Below are positions 39,544-48,372 of a stretch of 64,000 bases of DNA, piece after piece. A model generated the notes under the pieces. It was not told the DNA's origin, made no database searches, and was given only the letters and a program-made list of their open reading frames with translations. Each line of letters opens with the position of its first letter. Within the stretch, counting starts at the first letter, position 1. Both the position numbers and the translations under genes were made by a program. This stretch comes from Burkholderia gladioli (lineage in GTDB: Bacteria > Pseudomonadota > Gammaproteobacteria > Burkholderiales > Burkholderiaceae), in assembly GCF_000959725.1 (NCBI RefSeq), contig NZ_CP009322.1, positions 2,914,001 through 2,978,000 on the forward strand. Direction: 5' to 3'.

Positions 39544-40500
39544 CTACTGCTTGTTTCCGTTACGCCGGGTCTGCCGCGGGGCTCCCAGCACTGCGCCCAG
39601 GGCATCAAACCAGTTGCGGTCGTGAATCAGGCGCCCTTGATGCGCAGACACAGACAGGATTTGCGCCTTCGTCAACTGCGAGACGATTTCCCAGTTCGCG
39701 TGGGCGAGAATGTAGGTGGCGTTGTTCGTGAACCGGCTTTCCAGGATGCACAGGCCCTTGCTCGGGAAACCGAACACGACGTAATCGTCAAAGCCACCCA
39801 GACCGATGGCGACGAATTCCGGCGCGTACTTGCCCACTTCCTTGAAGCGCGATGCAACGACCTCGCGGCTCTTGCCACGGCTCTTGTCGATGACAGTTTC
39901 GAGCGACGACCATGCGGATTTCCACGGGTTCTTGCCAGGCGGCAGAAGCTTCCAGTTGAGGCGGCGCACTGGCACCTTGACCGACGGGCTCATCGACGTG
40001 TCGAGCACCTCGAACGAGCCGAACTGCTCGAACAACATATTGGCTGTGTTCGTCGCAACAACGGTCTGTTCATCCGTGTGTTTGAACGGACCGGCGACGA
40101 TGCAATGCGCACCGTCAGGGTCGGCCGAGATAACAACCTCGATGGAGTACGGCGGAACGTTCGTACGCGGATAACGGTAGTACGGAACATCCTTGACCTC
40201 GGTCACCTCGACCTCACGGTCGCCGTGGCGCTGCGTATAAGTCCAGCTGATTTGACGATACGCAACCTCTTTGTCCTGATCGCGATGAACGATGTCGAAG
40301 CCGTTAGCGTTGCGGCGGCTCGCCGCGCCGCGAGCCGGCGGCAACAGGCGTTCGCCGATGACCAGCGGACGCGAAAAGCCCAGCGCCGCCAGACGAGCGG
40401 CATGCTCGGGGCGCACGCGCACGCCGAGGTAATATTTACCGCCCTCCGGCAGATGCGACAGGTAACGATTGATGTCGCGCGTCTTGCGTTCTACTATCAT
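39544..40500 (-). CDS. Unknown protein upstream of the PycTM-like effector
   Basis: A 318-aa soluble protein of unknown family. Features: HAARLAALGFSRPLVIGERL, YYRYPRTNVPPYSIEVVIS, a region VIDKSRGKSREVVASRFKEV and a C-terminal part LILAHANWE-like (YILAHANWEIVSQLTKAQIL). I see no nucleotide-cyclase motif, so it is not an obvious Pycsar cyclase. The start at 40500 is preceded by GAGGAC. It is followed after 69 bp by the effector and diverges from the sigma-like operon. Confidence 0.65.
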   Translation of the reverse strand: MIVERKTRDINRYLSHLPEGGKYYLGVRVRPEHAARLAALGFSRPLVIGERLLPPARGAASRRNANGFDIVHRDQDKEVAYRQISWTYTQRHGDREVEVTEVKDVPYYRYPRTNVPPYSIEVVISADPDGAHCIVAGPFKHTDEQTVVATNTANMLFEQFGSFEVLDTSMSPSVKVPVRRLNWKLLPPGKNPWKSAWSSLETVIDKSRGKSREVVASRFKEVGKYAPEFVAIGLGGFDDYVVFGFPSKGLCILESRFTNNATYILAHANWEIVSQLTKAQILSVSAHQGRLIHDRNWFDALGAVLGAPRQTRRNGNKQ

Positions 40501-40665
40501 CGAATTTGTCCTCGCTCATCTGGAGCGGCGAAGTGCCAAATGCTTCGCCCACACCTTGTAAGACTCTCCAGAACGACCGCACGGACGTCTCAACAAAAAT
40601 TTTCTTCGGCAGCGTCCGTAGAGCGCGCCAGGAGAGTCTTCACCGTTAAGGGGAGTTCGGGAGCT

Positions 40666-41256
40666 ATGAGAGAAGCCCTCGACACTGACGACCGCCTGAG
40701 TCCGGCGGAGGTCAAGCAGGAACTGGAAAATATGTCGCCGGCCGATTGGGTCCGCGTCGAACGGATTGCCAGGCGTGCGTTCGCTGGTGTCGGTGCCGAT
40801 TCGCACGAGGACCTGCTGCAGGACGCTTGTGCAAAGCTTCTTGGCGGAGAGCGGGTCTGGCATCGGGGATATCCGGCCGTACCGGCTATCGCATCGGTCC
40901 TGGACAGCATGGCCAGTAACGCTCGCAAGCGCGAAGCGAACGGTCCAATCGACGGGCACACCGTTGTGGAAAGCACCGACGTCATGGATTCGACCGACCT
41001 GCTTATCCGTAACGTCGAGCCAGTTCAGACACTCACCCCCGAGGTCGCGACATCCGATGCCGAGCAAGCCACTCGCGTCGAGATGCTGCTCGCAGAGGAT
41101 GCGGAAGCAGCGTTGGTCGCCTGGGAATGGGCTACAGGAAGACGCGGCAAAGAAGCCGCAGAAGCGCTACAAATGGACAAGAATCAGTATGAGGCCGCCC
41201 GTAAGCGGTTGGTCCGGAAACTCGAAACTATGGAAGACGAAAGGAGGAACGGATGA
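40666..41256 (+). CDS. Sigma-70-like factor
   Basis: A 196-aa protein resembling ECF-type sigma factors. A region-2-like segment (WVRVERIARRAFAGVGADSHEDLLQDACAKLL) includes the DLLQDA core, and a C-terminal HTH-like segment (GKEAAEALQMDKNQYEAARKRLVRKLE) stands for region 4. GGGAG motifs precede the ATG at 40666. It overlaps the next gene by ATGA. A divergent 165-bp gap separates it from the 318-aa gene, which could be its target (inference). Confidence 0.65.
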   Translation: MREALDTDDRLSPAEVKQELENMSPADWVRVERIARRAFAGVGADSHEDLLQDACAKLLGGERVWHRGYPAVPAIASVLDSMASNARKREANGPIDGHTVVESTDVMDSTDLLIRNVEPVQTLTPEVATSDAEQATRVEMLLAEDAEAALVAWEWATGRRGKEAAEALQMDKNQYEAARKRLVRKLETMEDERRNG

Positions 41257-41645
41257 GCGCATCGCGCAAGCCACAGTTCTCGTCGCGCTTTCTCGAGTCA
41301 TACACGTACGAGCTGATGTCGATGTCCGACGAGGAAATACTCGAAGGTGAGGATATCGAGGCCGTCAAGCAGCGCGCTTCCAACCGCATCGCAGCAGCGA
41401 ATCAAGCCGCTGGACGCAAACGAATGGCAGCAGCTAAAGCGGCTCGTCAGCAGAGACAACATGAGCCCGACGTTCCGGCTTCTGCTGTGTCGTTAGATGA
41501 CGTTAAGGCCTACATACGCGAAGCAGCGAACGACGGTCAGGTCACCCTCGCCGCTCGTCAACTCAGCGAAATGTCCGAAACCGACGCTCGACGGCTCTAC
41601 GCTCAGCTCAAGCAACTTCGAGATGGACAGGGAGAAAACAATTGA
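41253..41645 (+). CDS. Small helical protein between sigma-like and ImmA/IrrE genes
   Basis: A 130-aa, highly charged, mostly helical protein (DIEAVKQRASNRIAAANQAA, EMSETDARRLYAQLKQLRD). No known family. It overlaps both neighbours by 4 bp (ATGA, then TTGA), so the three proteins are made together. It might be the substrate of the protease or an anti-sigma factor; both are guesses from position. Confidence 0.65.
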   Translation: MSASRKPQFSSRFLESYTYELMSMSDEEILEGEDIEAVKQRASNRIAAANQAAGRKRMAAAKAARQQRQHEPDVPASAVSLDDVKAYIREAANDGQVTLAARQLSEMSETDARRLYAQLKQLRDGQGENN

Positions 41646-42475
41646 CTCCCGGCCAGCGCGCGGAAGCACTGATATCCGAATTTGGCATCTCGTCCCCATC
41701 GGAACTGGACGTCGAAGCCATCGCCTACGACGCGGGCATGCATGTTCGTTATGAACAGATTGATGGTTGCGAGGCGACCCTCGTAGGGGTCAAGAACCAG
41801 GCAATCGCGACTATCAGGCCGTCAGGCAATCGCGGGCGAGAAAGGTTTTCCCTCGCGCATGAACTTGGGCATTGGAATATGCATCGCGGGAGGTCGTTTC
41901 GCTGCCGCGTCGATGACCAGAGTACAAACTTGGCGTCCGACGCGTCACTGGAGAAGGAAGCGGACAGCTATGCCGCGCATCTGTTGATGCCACGCCACCT
42001 ATTCGACCCTGCCGTACGCTCAGGAGCAAAAATCCCGACGTTCAAGCACATCGGGGACGTAGCTCAAGCGTTCGACGTCAGCATCGCAGCTGCCATCATC
42101 CGGATGGCCGAAGTCGATTCATTGCCTTTAATCGTCGCCTGCTACGACAGAGCAGGGATACGCTGGCGCGCGTTCGCCCCTCATGTTCCACGGCGCTGGC
42201 GCTTGGTACAAACGCTCGATGAAGACAGCTTTGCGTACGACATCGTAAATGGAGACAAATCAACGCATTGCTCTGGGAAGCAGGAAGCGCAAGCGTGGTT
42301 TTCGAACGATGGGGCGGAAAACTACGAAATCCATGAGAGTTCTATGCCAGGTTACTTAGGTGAAGTACTGGTGATGCTGTACGTCGGCGATGCGGATATG
42401 TTCGAGTCACCCTACGAGCGGGAACCAGAAGGCCGCTATCAAGAAATTCCAAGTTTTGCAAGGCGTTCGCGCTAA
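41642..42475 (+). CDS. ImmA/IrrE-family metallopeptidase
   Basis: A 277-aa protein with the COG2856 zinc-protease core. The catalytic motif HELGH is at residues 73-77 (FSLAHELGHWNMH), and the third ligand is in LEKEADSYAAHLLMPRHLF. The C-terminal ~100 residues have no recognised domain. Translation begins at a TTG that overlaps the upstream TGA stop, with GGGAG 7 nt before it. ImmA/IrrE enzymes cleave repressors on DNA damage or phage signals, so the operon may be a switchable response. Confidence 0.8.
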   Translation: MTPGQRAEALISEFGISSPSELDVEAIAYDAGMHVRYEQIDGCEATLVGVKNQAIATIRPSGNRGRERFSLAHELGHWNMHRGRSFRCRVDDQSTNLASDASLEKEADSYAAHLLMPRHLFDPAVRSGAKIPTFKHIGDVAQAFDVSIAAAIIRMAEVDSLPLIVACYDRAGIRWRAFAPHVPRRWRLVQTLDEDSFAYDIVNGDKSTHCSGKQEAQAWFSNDGAENYEIHESSMPGYLGEVLVMLYVGDADMFESPYEREPEGRYQEIPSFARRSR

Positions 42476-42584
42476 TCGATAAACGGGACGCTCAAGTTCG
42501 AGGCGGCGGCGACATCGGATGTAGTCAAGTGTTCGGTCGAAATCGCGCCAAATACGAATTAATCACATCTTCGCTGACATCAGT

Positions 42585-42759
42585 TGTAGAAGTTCAGACT
42601 TGATCTGACAGTAACGCCTTGCCAAGATGTAGGGTTATCCGTTTTGATAGAGGTGCGAATCTTCATCAAAACAGCGCGTAAACGCCAAGGAGTAACCCCG
42701 TGAGTAGTCTCAACCAAAACGTCATCCGCCACAAGATCGGTCTGCTGAATCTGGTGTAG
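42585..42759 (+). mobile_element. IS481-family fragment (left end and transposase N-terminus)
   Basis: The end TGTAGAAGTTCAGACTTGAT lies at 42585, and a GTG start at 42700 with AAGGAG upstream encodes NQNVIRHKIGLLNL, the N-terminus typical of IS481 transposases, then a stop. The rest is missing. Its orientation is opposite to that of the fragment at 37282. Confidence 0.7.
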
Positions 42760-43136
42760 AAGCCCGTTAATTCGTAAGCGGCTCAGCCTGGCCGTTTCCC
42801 CGTTCGCGCGCGTGGGACATGATGGTGATGACGTGGTGGAGTCCGTGTAGATCAAGTGTATAAGGCTGGACTAGACCAAGCAGACAGCGTCAGATTGTCT
42901 GACTCAGTTTGGCCAGATGGAGCCGTTCGAGCAGAGCCGTCGTCCGTCCGCTTGGGAACGGTAGGCGTCGTCAATTGTCTTGGAATGCTTTGCTGTCGCA
43001 TAATGCAAGAACCGCGGCGCGCCCAAGGGTGAATCTCGCTTCGTTGGTAGGCTATTCAAGAGGAATTGGAGGCTAATGTTTCCGATCCTTATGAAAAAAT
43101 TCCAGTCCAAATTCGACACTAAAAACGATCACTAAT
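42760..43136. other. Degenerate sequence upstream of the HEPN-propeller gene
   Basis: About 375 bp without a gene. The first part is probably IS-derived junk; the last ~100 bp is AT-rich and should hold the promoter of the gene at 43137. Confidence 0.45.
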
Positions 43137-45116
43137 ATGAGCGACATTGAATGGGGCAACGTCTGGCCGACGATCGATCCGGCGATTCAGTCTCAAGCAA
43201 AAGATATAGCCGAATCCGGAAAATTTGATGACGCGATCCTTGCATCGCTTCGCTACGTCGAAAGTGCGATTCAAAGCCGCATCAGTTCGACAAGCATCGG
43301 CCAAGCTTTGCTAAACGAGGCATTTGATGGCTCGATACCTAAAATTCAGATTGGCGCCCCGCGCGACACTGAATGGGTTAAGTCGATTTTCTCCGGTGCA
43401 TTCGGATTTGTCAGAAACGACCGGGCACACAAGGACGTGCCTGCATTTCCTTGTAGCTCAGTTAGCGAGTGCAGTGCGTTTCTCCAGTTCGCAAGCTTCC
43501 TGTTACGTCTACTCGACCGAGACAAATCACTGCTTCCAAATGTTGTCAGCGTCGAAGTTGTCGCGCTTACTGATCGTATGACGGTGACATTTCACGGCGG
43601 ACAATTGACTCGGATAGACAAGGTAGTTAGCTCGGGACAAGCCTTTCCAGCAACGCTGCAGCGCGTCGATATGGCGGAGTTCGAACTCTCTGCGGGTTTT
43701 GTTGGGAACCTTGACGTGTTCTCCGGTTATGAAAAAGTACATTCGGTTCATGTTGATGGACGGCCGGCTGCCGGCGGCGCTGACAACATCTACGAGGTCA
43801 CTGAATCAAATATTCCTTTGTACAGCGATGCGAGCGGAAAAGTACGGCGATCTGATTGCACTGGCCTGATGGTTGAAGCGAATGAGGGTGGCAAAGTGTT
43901 CGCGCGGATACAACCGACGCGAGGGACATACAGGAAGGGACAATACATCTCGCACGGTCCGTTTGAGTTTGATCGGCCAGCGATCGGGAAAACGTGGTTT
44001 CGCTCGACCAGTGGTGAAATTTTGCCAGCGTGGGATAGTTCTGCGCTGGCCGCACCGAATGTTCTCGGAGAACGCGGGACCAGCGTAATAAGCAACCTTA
44101 GCATTCTCCCGAGCGTCGTTTCGCTGACGGTCGGTGAGATTCGGACGTTAACCGTGCGCGCCATCGAAACGGACGGTCCTGTGCGAAGGAACGTTTCTGC
44201 TAACAGAGGCGCATGGAGTAGCCAAAATGAACAGGTGGCACACGTCGCAGGAGGTGTCGTGCGCGGGAAATCCCTAGGGCAGACCAAGTTGGATTACGTC
44301 CAGCATGGGTTTAAGAGTTCGATTGATCTAAGAGTTGAGGACCATATCCGCGGCGATAAGGTTATTTATTTTGAAAGCCAGTATCGCGCCCAATCCATTC
44401 GTTTCGACAGCGCTGATGATTTGTATTTTTGCGACCAGTCAAGTTCGCTTTTTAAGCTAAAGCGAGCAGGTGGCGTCGAAACTGTGCTACGAATCCCCAA
44501 ACCCAACCTGGCGCCATTTGGCGTCGATTGCATCGCACTCCATGCATCTGACGGAATTTACGCAAATAATGTACACCAAGGCGGCGCATTTTATTTTCCC
44601 CGCAACGGTCTCCGCTTTGAGCCCGGGGTCGAAATCGGTCGCGACATAGAGGGCACCAAGAAGGGAATGGTGACGACAAGTGCGGGAGATCTCTTCGCCG
44701 TCGTTATGCAGTCGCGTGGCGGGTGCGTCCTTCACGTTAGTCCAGACGGAGCTGAAACCACATTTGCAACCCGAGGAAGCGCTCACGTTATTGGTATCGG
44801 TCCTGACGCTCGGCTATACATCCCCCCACACGTCGGCGGATGTATTGACGTTTACGAGCAAGGCGGACGTTTGATCGAAACTATCGGGCTCGCCGTCGAG
44901 GGGGCTGTTGGTGATCTCACGGTAGCAGCCGATGGAACACTATACGTGGCGATATTTAACCCGGGCCAACTACTTAAGCTAACTCCTTCGCCTCTAGGTT
45001 TTCAGCAATCAATAATCGCGACGGATCTGGGAAATCCGACAGGCGTATCGCTAGACTCGCAGGGCCGCATTTACGTTAGCGACTTTTCATCGGGTCGAAT
45101 TTATCTCGTGTACTAG
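43137..45116 (+). CDS. HEPN/Ymh-like domain fused to Ig-like domain and beta-propeller
   Basis: A 659-aa protein. Residues ~15-125 match the TIGR02391 (Hypoth_Ymh) HEPN-like domain: FDDAILASLRYVESAIQSRI, then GAFGFVRNDRAHKD, in which R93-x4-H98 is the HEPN RNase motif. A beta-rich segment follows. Residues ~315-395 look like a BIG2/Ig-like domain (LSILPSVVSLTVGEIRTLTV). From ~400 to the end are NHL/SMP-30-type propeller blades (AQSIRFDSADDLYFCDQ, GDLTVAADGTLYVAIF, GVSLDSQGRIYVSDFSSGRI). No signal peptide, so it acts in the cytoplasm. The start has only a weak ribosome-binding site. I know of no described protein with this order. Confidence 0.75.
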   Translation: MSDIEWGNVWPTIDPAIQSQAKDIAESGKFDDAILASLRYVESAIQSRISSTSIGQALLNEAFDGSIPKIQIGAPRDTEWVKSIFSGAFGFVRNDRAHKDVPAFPCSSVSECSAFLQFASFLLRLLDRDKSLLPNVVSVEVVALTDRMTVTFHGGQLTRIDKVVSSGQAFPATLQRVDMAEFELSAGFVGNLDVFSGYEKVHSVHVDGRPAAGGADNIYEVTESNIPLYSDASGKVRRSDCTGLMVEANEGGKVFARIQPTRGTYRKGQYISHGPFEFDRPAIGKTWFRSTSGEILPAWDSSALAAPNVLGERGTSVISNLSILPSVVSLTVGEIRTLTVRAIETDGPVRRNVSANRGAWSSQNEQVAHVAGGVVRGKSLGQTKLDYVQHGFKSSIDLRVEDHIRGDKVIYFESQYRAQSIRFDSADDLYFCDQSSSLFKLKRAGGVETVLRIPKPNLAPFGVDCIALHASDGIYANNVHQGGAFYFPRNGLRFEPGVEIGRDIEGTKKGMVTTSAGDLFAVVMQSRGGCVLHVSPDGAETTFATRGSAHVIGIGPDARLYIPPHVGGCIDVYEQGGRLIETIGLAVEGAVGDLTVAADGTLYVAIFNPGQLLKLTPSPLGFQQSIIATDLGNPTGVSLDSQGRIYVSDFSSGRIYLVY

Positions 45117-45252
45117 AGAAAAATTGGGGGCTCAGGCGGAATTGATTTTGATCGAGAATCGTGTTGAAGTCGTTTCGCCAAGAAAGGAAAAACGGACGGT
45201 GGCATTTACGTCCTCAAAGGCGCGAATGGGTCGATCACGGCCTTTGATAAGG

Positions 45253-45329
45253 TGTAGAAGTTCAGACTTGATCTGACAGTCATGCACTGTCGGAACGGGT
45301 AACTGTCAGATCGGGTCGCGACTTCTACA
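45253..45329. repeat. 77-bp MITE-like inverted repeat made of two IS481 ends
   Basis: It starts TGTAGAAGTTCAGACTTGAT, equal to the end at 42585, and finishes ATCGGGTCGCGACTTCTACA, the complement of the end at 37282. The two ends face each other across about 20 bp and could fold into a long hairpin. No gene inside and no clear target duplication. Confidence 0.75.
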
Positions 45330-45369
45330 GCTTACCGCCTTCCCTACTGCTTTGCTAGACGAAAGGGCT

Positions 45370-45855
45370 TCATACACCTAACGCAAATACAGCGCGATTG
45401 AGTAGATTGCGCACCCGATCGTAACCGGGTTGAACATCCATTACCTCGATCGGCTTCAGGCCATCGAGTTCGGAATGTGCTCGGGTCATCCATTGCGCAG
45501 CCAGATCCCGAGCCCCAAACACCTCAGTCGCGTGGTCAAGGACATAGAGCACTCGCGCAACGCGATCTGACTCGACTAAGGACAAACGGTCCCCATTCGT
45601 CATCTTCCGTCGGATAGTCGAGGTCGATAAACTCAATGCTCTGAGGAATTCTTGAACAGAGATATCCAGCAGTTCTTTCGCCACACGCTCGACTATCGCG
45701 GCATCGAAGCCCTCAACAATGGTACGGCGTTGAGACAGCGGTGCCATTCGGCGGAAGGTGTCGATATCGACAGTGCTCGCGCCAAGCCCGTCCGAGCCCG
45801 TGATCATTGCGGTGACACGCTTGCCTAGCTGGCGGCCGGGAAGTGATGCCCTCAT
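45370..45855 (-). CDS. Orphan Xre/MbcA/ParS-type antitoxin
   Basis: A 161-aa antitoxin. The core includes VAKELLDISVQEFLRALSLS with STIRRKMTNGDRLSLVESDRV (Xre-like), and the C-terminal toxin-binding part is VLDHATEVFGARDLAAQWM followed by HSELDGLKPIEVM. No RES gene follows: the 250 bp downstream hold only the MITE-like hairpin. Likely an orphan antitoxin, perhaps with anti-addiction value. A palindrome upstream suggests it still represses itself. Confidence 0.8.
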   Translation of the reverse strand: MRASLPGRQLGKRVTAMITGSDGLGASTVDIDTFRRMAPLSQRRTIVEGFDAAIVERVAKELLDISVQEFLRALSLSTSTIRRKMTNGDRLSLVESDRVARVLYVLDHATEVFGARDLAAQWMTRAHSELDGLKPIEVMDVQPGYDRVRNLLNRAVFALGV

Positions 45856-45873
45856 GATGAAATTCCAAAAAAT

Positions 45874-45889
45874 TTAAACGGACGTTTTT
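45874..45889. promoter_or_regulatory. Operator-like palindrome upstream of the orphan antitoxin
   Basis: AAACG-GA-CGTTT (45876-45887) is a perfect 5+2+5 dyad about 20 bp upstream of the antitoxin start, flanked by AT-rich DNA. This is the usual place for antitoxin autoregulation. Confidence 0.45.
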
Positions 45890-45989
45890 GTTTTAACGCA
45901 TTGTCAAACGATAGTCAAATAATCATTAAATTGAAAATGTCGTGTGCTGGCTTGCTGGAATCGCCATACTCCTATACTCAACAATCCAT

Positions 45990-46190
45990 ATTTATACAGA
46001 ATCTACATACGACAATGAACACAGCATTTTCTCATTCCAAATGGATTCCCCAGCCATCTGCTCGCTGACCTGCCGCTCAAAAAGCGCCACGAAATCGCCG
46101 GCCGAGCGGACAAGTCCCTGGAGAAAGTCGCCAAGCAGGGTAAATTCGGCCACGCGTGGACGAGCACTTTCCATAGAACAAAACTCATCT
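45990..46190 (-). pseudogene. Truncated Xre/MbcA-type antitoxin remnant
   Basis: The minus strand reads ARPRVAEFTLLGDFLQGLVR and SAGDFVALFERQVSEQMAG, parallel to HPRAAEFSLLCDLLQAPVR and SRDLAVLAEQRVGIDVL in the antitoxin at 36807. The start codon region is out of frame and the remainder is gone. Confidence 0.6.
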
Positions 46191-46415
46191 TTCGACGTGA
46201 CTATATCCTCTTTAAATTTTTCGACTTCTCATAGAATTTTTCCATAAATCGAGCAGCCCGCAGTATCCGACTTTCGATATGGTCTAACCACTCTGCTACC
46301 AGCGATCTCCTACGCTTGTCGCTTGCTCCGCCAACGCTTCTTGCCAGCAAACGTCACAATCGCAGCTGGATGTGGGCTGCCACCGGATGGTCGTCCGGGA
46401 TATCGGGCGAACGAA
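46191..46415. other. Region between antitoxin remnant and tniQ
   Basis: About 225 bp, no intact gene. In a frame other than tniQ the minus strand continues with sensible-looking protein (PEIIRSPDIPDDHPVAAH and later VAEWLDHIESRILRAARF), so the 3' end of tniQ may be frameshifted. Confidence 0.35.
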
Positions 46416-47399
46416 TTATCTCTGGATCTTGCCGAACGGCTTTGTTGCATTCTTTCGTTGCGCACTGGAGATGAACGCACGATGAATGAAACCGAATGTC
46501 GGCTCAGGTAGTTCAGTAAACAGCCGATAAGATAGGCGTCCGAGATAGTCGCTGTGGTAGGTGCATGGCGGCATCTGAACCAGTGGATCACGCACTTTGC
46601 TTATTGCGGACTGTAGCCCGTATGGCCAGTCCCTCACCAAGCAGCCTGCACGTTCTACGCGCCACGCGACGTCACGAACTCTCTTTGAACGAGATGCTGG
46701 ATAGCGTGACCAGCCGCCTGCAGCCTCAAGCGTGCAAAAGAACGAAATCACCCTGAGCAAGTCGTCAAGATCCAGCTTGTTAAACTCGTCGCATACGTCT
46801 TCGCAGCGAGGAGGTGTCTCGCGAAGGAAATGCAACTGCCAGCGGCGACACACAAGTCTGGCGACTCGCATTTCTTCGTCCGATACGCGTACGCCATCTC
46901 CACCAAGGTCGAAGCCGCATTGACATAGATGGAGTCGCGGTCGCAACGCGTCTATGGCTCGCTCGCATGCCGGGCATTGATCAAGTATTCGCACTTGGTG
47001 ATATGGACAAGCAGTGACGAACGTGAATGCATGTACGCCAGGCAGGTATCCGAACTTGCGAATACACATCGGGCACACTCGCTCGCAAGTGCCGACAAGC
47101 AAGTGGTGCTGCCCCACATTGGCCCCGTAATACGTGTAGCGCCGTCTCGGTCCTGCACCGCGCTCCCTGACGCCAAACTCGCGCGGACAAAGAGCGCCGA
47201 TTAGCTCAGGATCCTGGCGACAAACTCTTGCCAACGACACGACTTCATTTGGCAGGCGGGGAAATGTGCTTGCGATGCCGGCAACACGCAGAACAAATCC
47301 CGGCCCGGGTAGTGCGTTTGCTTCTGCAGTTCGTAGCAGCATGGAAGAAAGCGACTCCCCCGGATAGGTTTTAACACCGATCAGCAGCGCCTGGCTCAT
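46416..47399 (-). CDS. tniQ: TniQ/TnsD-family target-selection protein
   Basis: A 327-aa protein with a TniQ N-terminal domain: LLIGVKTYPGESLSSMLLRTAE, then zinc-finger pairs VCPMC...CPYHQ and CPAC...LCQCG (residues ~110-165). TniQ/TnsD proteins choose the insertion site for Tn7-like transposases. Its start overlaps the original tnsC stop as TGATG, so it was translationally coupled to tnsC before an IS split them. It is shorter than many TnsD proteins, and the 3' end may be damaged. Expression now probably depends on read-through of the IS. Confidence 0.75.
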   Translation of the reverse strand: MSQALLIGVKTYPGESLSSMLLRTAEANALPGPGFVLRVAGIASTFPRLPNEVVSLARVCRQDPELIGALCPREFGVRERGAGPRRRYTYYGANVGQHHLLVGTCERVCPMCIRKFGYLPGVHAFTFVTACPYHQVRILDQCPACERAIDALRPRLHLCQCGFDLGGDGVRVSDEEMRVARLVCRRWQLHFLRETPPRCEDVCDEFNKLDLDDLLRVISFFCTLEAAGGWSRYPASRSKRVRDVAWRVERAGCLVRDWPYGLQSAISKVRDPLVQMPPCTYHSDYLGRLSYRLFTELPEPTFGFIHRAFISSAQRKNATKPFGKIQR

Positions 47400-47459
47400 C
47401 AGAGCACCTCCGAGAACGGCTCACCTGCCTGTGTCAAAGGAATGCCGTTGAATTTCTTA

Positions 47460-48372
47460 GAGACGGTTTCATAAAGGCTGCTCGACGCGCCGAAGGGTAT
47501 TCCAGCAGATCAGGCAGCAACCGAGTTTGAGGAACGCGCCGTGAATGTCCGCACGTCGCTCGAAACGAATACGGAGGCGACGGAAGTGATGCAGCCAAGC
47601 ATGCGTGCGTTCAACGACCCAGCGATATTTGCCAAGGCCGCTGCCGTGTTCGGTACGGCGCCTGGCGATCACCGGCTCAATACCGCGATTGCGCAACGCT
47701 CGTCGATGTCGCTCGGAGTCGTATCCTCGATCGGCGTAGACCACACGCGGTCTTTGCAGCGGGTGGCCTCGCAGTCCGCGAATCGGCGCAATCGCGTCAA
47801 TCAGCGGCAGCAATTGCGTGACATCGTTGACGTTCGCGCCGGTCAGGATCGCGGCAAGCGGCGTGCCGTTGGCGTCGGTGACGATGTGGTGCTTGGAACC
47901 GGGTCGCGCGCGATCGGTTGGGTTTGGCCCAGTTTTTGGCCCGCCCCAACTGCGCGAATCGATGATGAATCGACAGCGGCTCGCGAGAAGTCGATTTGGT
48001 CTGCTGCGCGCAGCTTCGCGAGCAGCAGCTCGTGCAAACGGTCCCACACACCGGCAGCCTGCCAATCGCGTAGCCGTCGCCAACATGTCACGCCCGAGCC
48101 GCAACCCATCTCGGCAGGCAGATCGCGCCAGCGCAGTCCGGTCTTGAGAACGAACAAGATGCCGGTCAGCGCGGCGCGATTCGAAACCGGCAGGCGGCCC
48201 GGGTTCTTCTTGCGCCGTGGCTTGGATGGCGGCAGTAACGGCTCGATCAGTGTCCACAACTCGTCGTCGATGATTGGCTTGCCCATCTCCTCGTCTCGGT
48301 TGTTCCGATGCCTGAGGTTAACAGCTCGCCGCGAAAGTTAACAGCCCCTCGGGCCCTTTTTGAAACCGTCTC
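47460..48372 (-). mobile_element. IS5-family (IS427-group-like) element inserted in tnsC
   Basis: Terminal repeats GAGACGGTTTCATAAAGG (left) and GAGACGGTTTCAAAAAGG (right, reversed), with a 3-bp duplication TTA on both sides (47457-47459 and 48373-48375). Length 913 bp. Removing the IS and one TTA restores an open tnsC frame of 906 nt. Confidence 0.9.
47469..48286 (-). CDS. IS5-family transposase made by -1 frameshifting
   Basis: The first frame (48286 down to about 47935) encodes MGKPIIDDELWTLIEPLLPP and the N-terminal domain, including the first catalytic Asp (AAVDSSSIRAV). The second encodes HHIVTDANGTPL, the second Asp in VVYADRGYDS and the Glu block WVVERTHAWLHHFRRL. They overlap at a run of five A (47933-47937, coding strand) where slipping back one base joins GAGQK to TGPNP. 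Two-frame transposases with such A-runs are normal in this IS group, so this is a programmed shift rather than damage. Confidence 0.85.

Noticed and set aside
39544..40500. A nucleotide cyclase for the Pycsar-type effector
   Set aside because: The 318-aa protein shows none of the catalytic acidic pairs expected of class III cyclases.
46240..46330. tRNA-like string (GGTAGCAGAGTGGTTAGAC on the minus strand)
   Set aside because: It resembles a D-arm but no T-arm (GGTTCGA-type), acceptor stem or anticodon arm could be built.
46437..46460. GGCTTTGTTGCATT as an IS26/IS6-type terminal repeat in tniQ
   Set aside because: Only about 13 nt similar, no partner repeat or transposase, and the sequence lies inside the tniQ frame.
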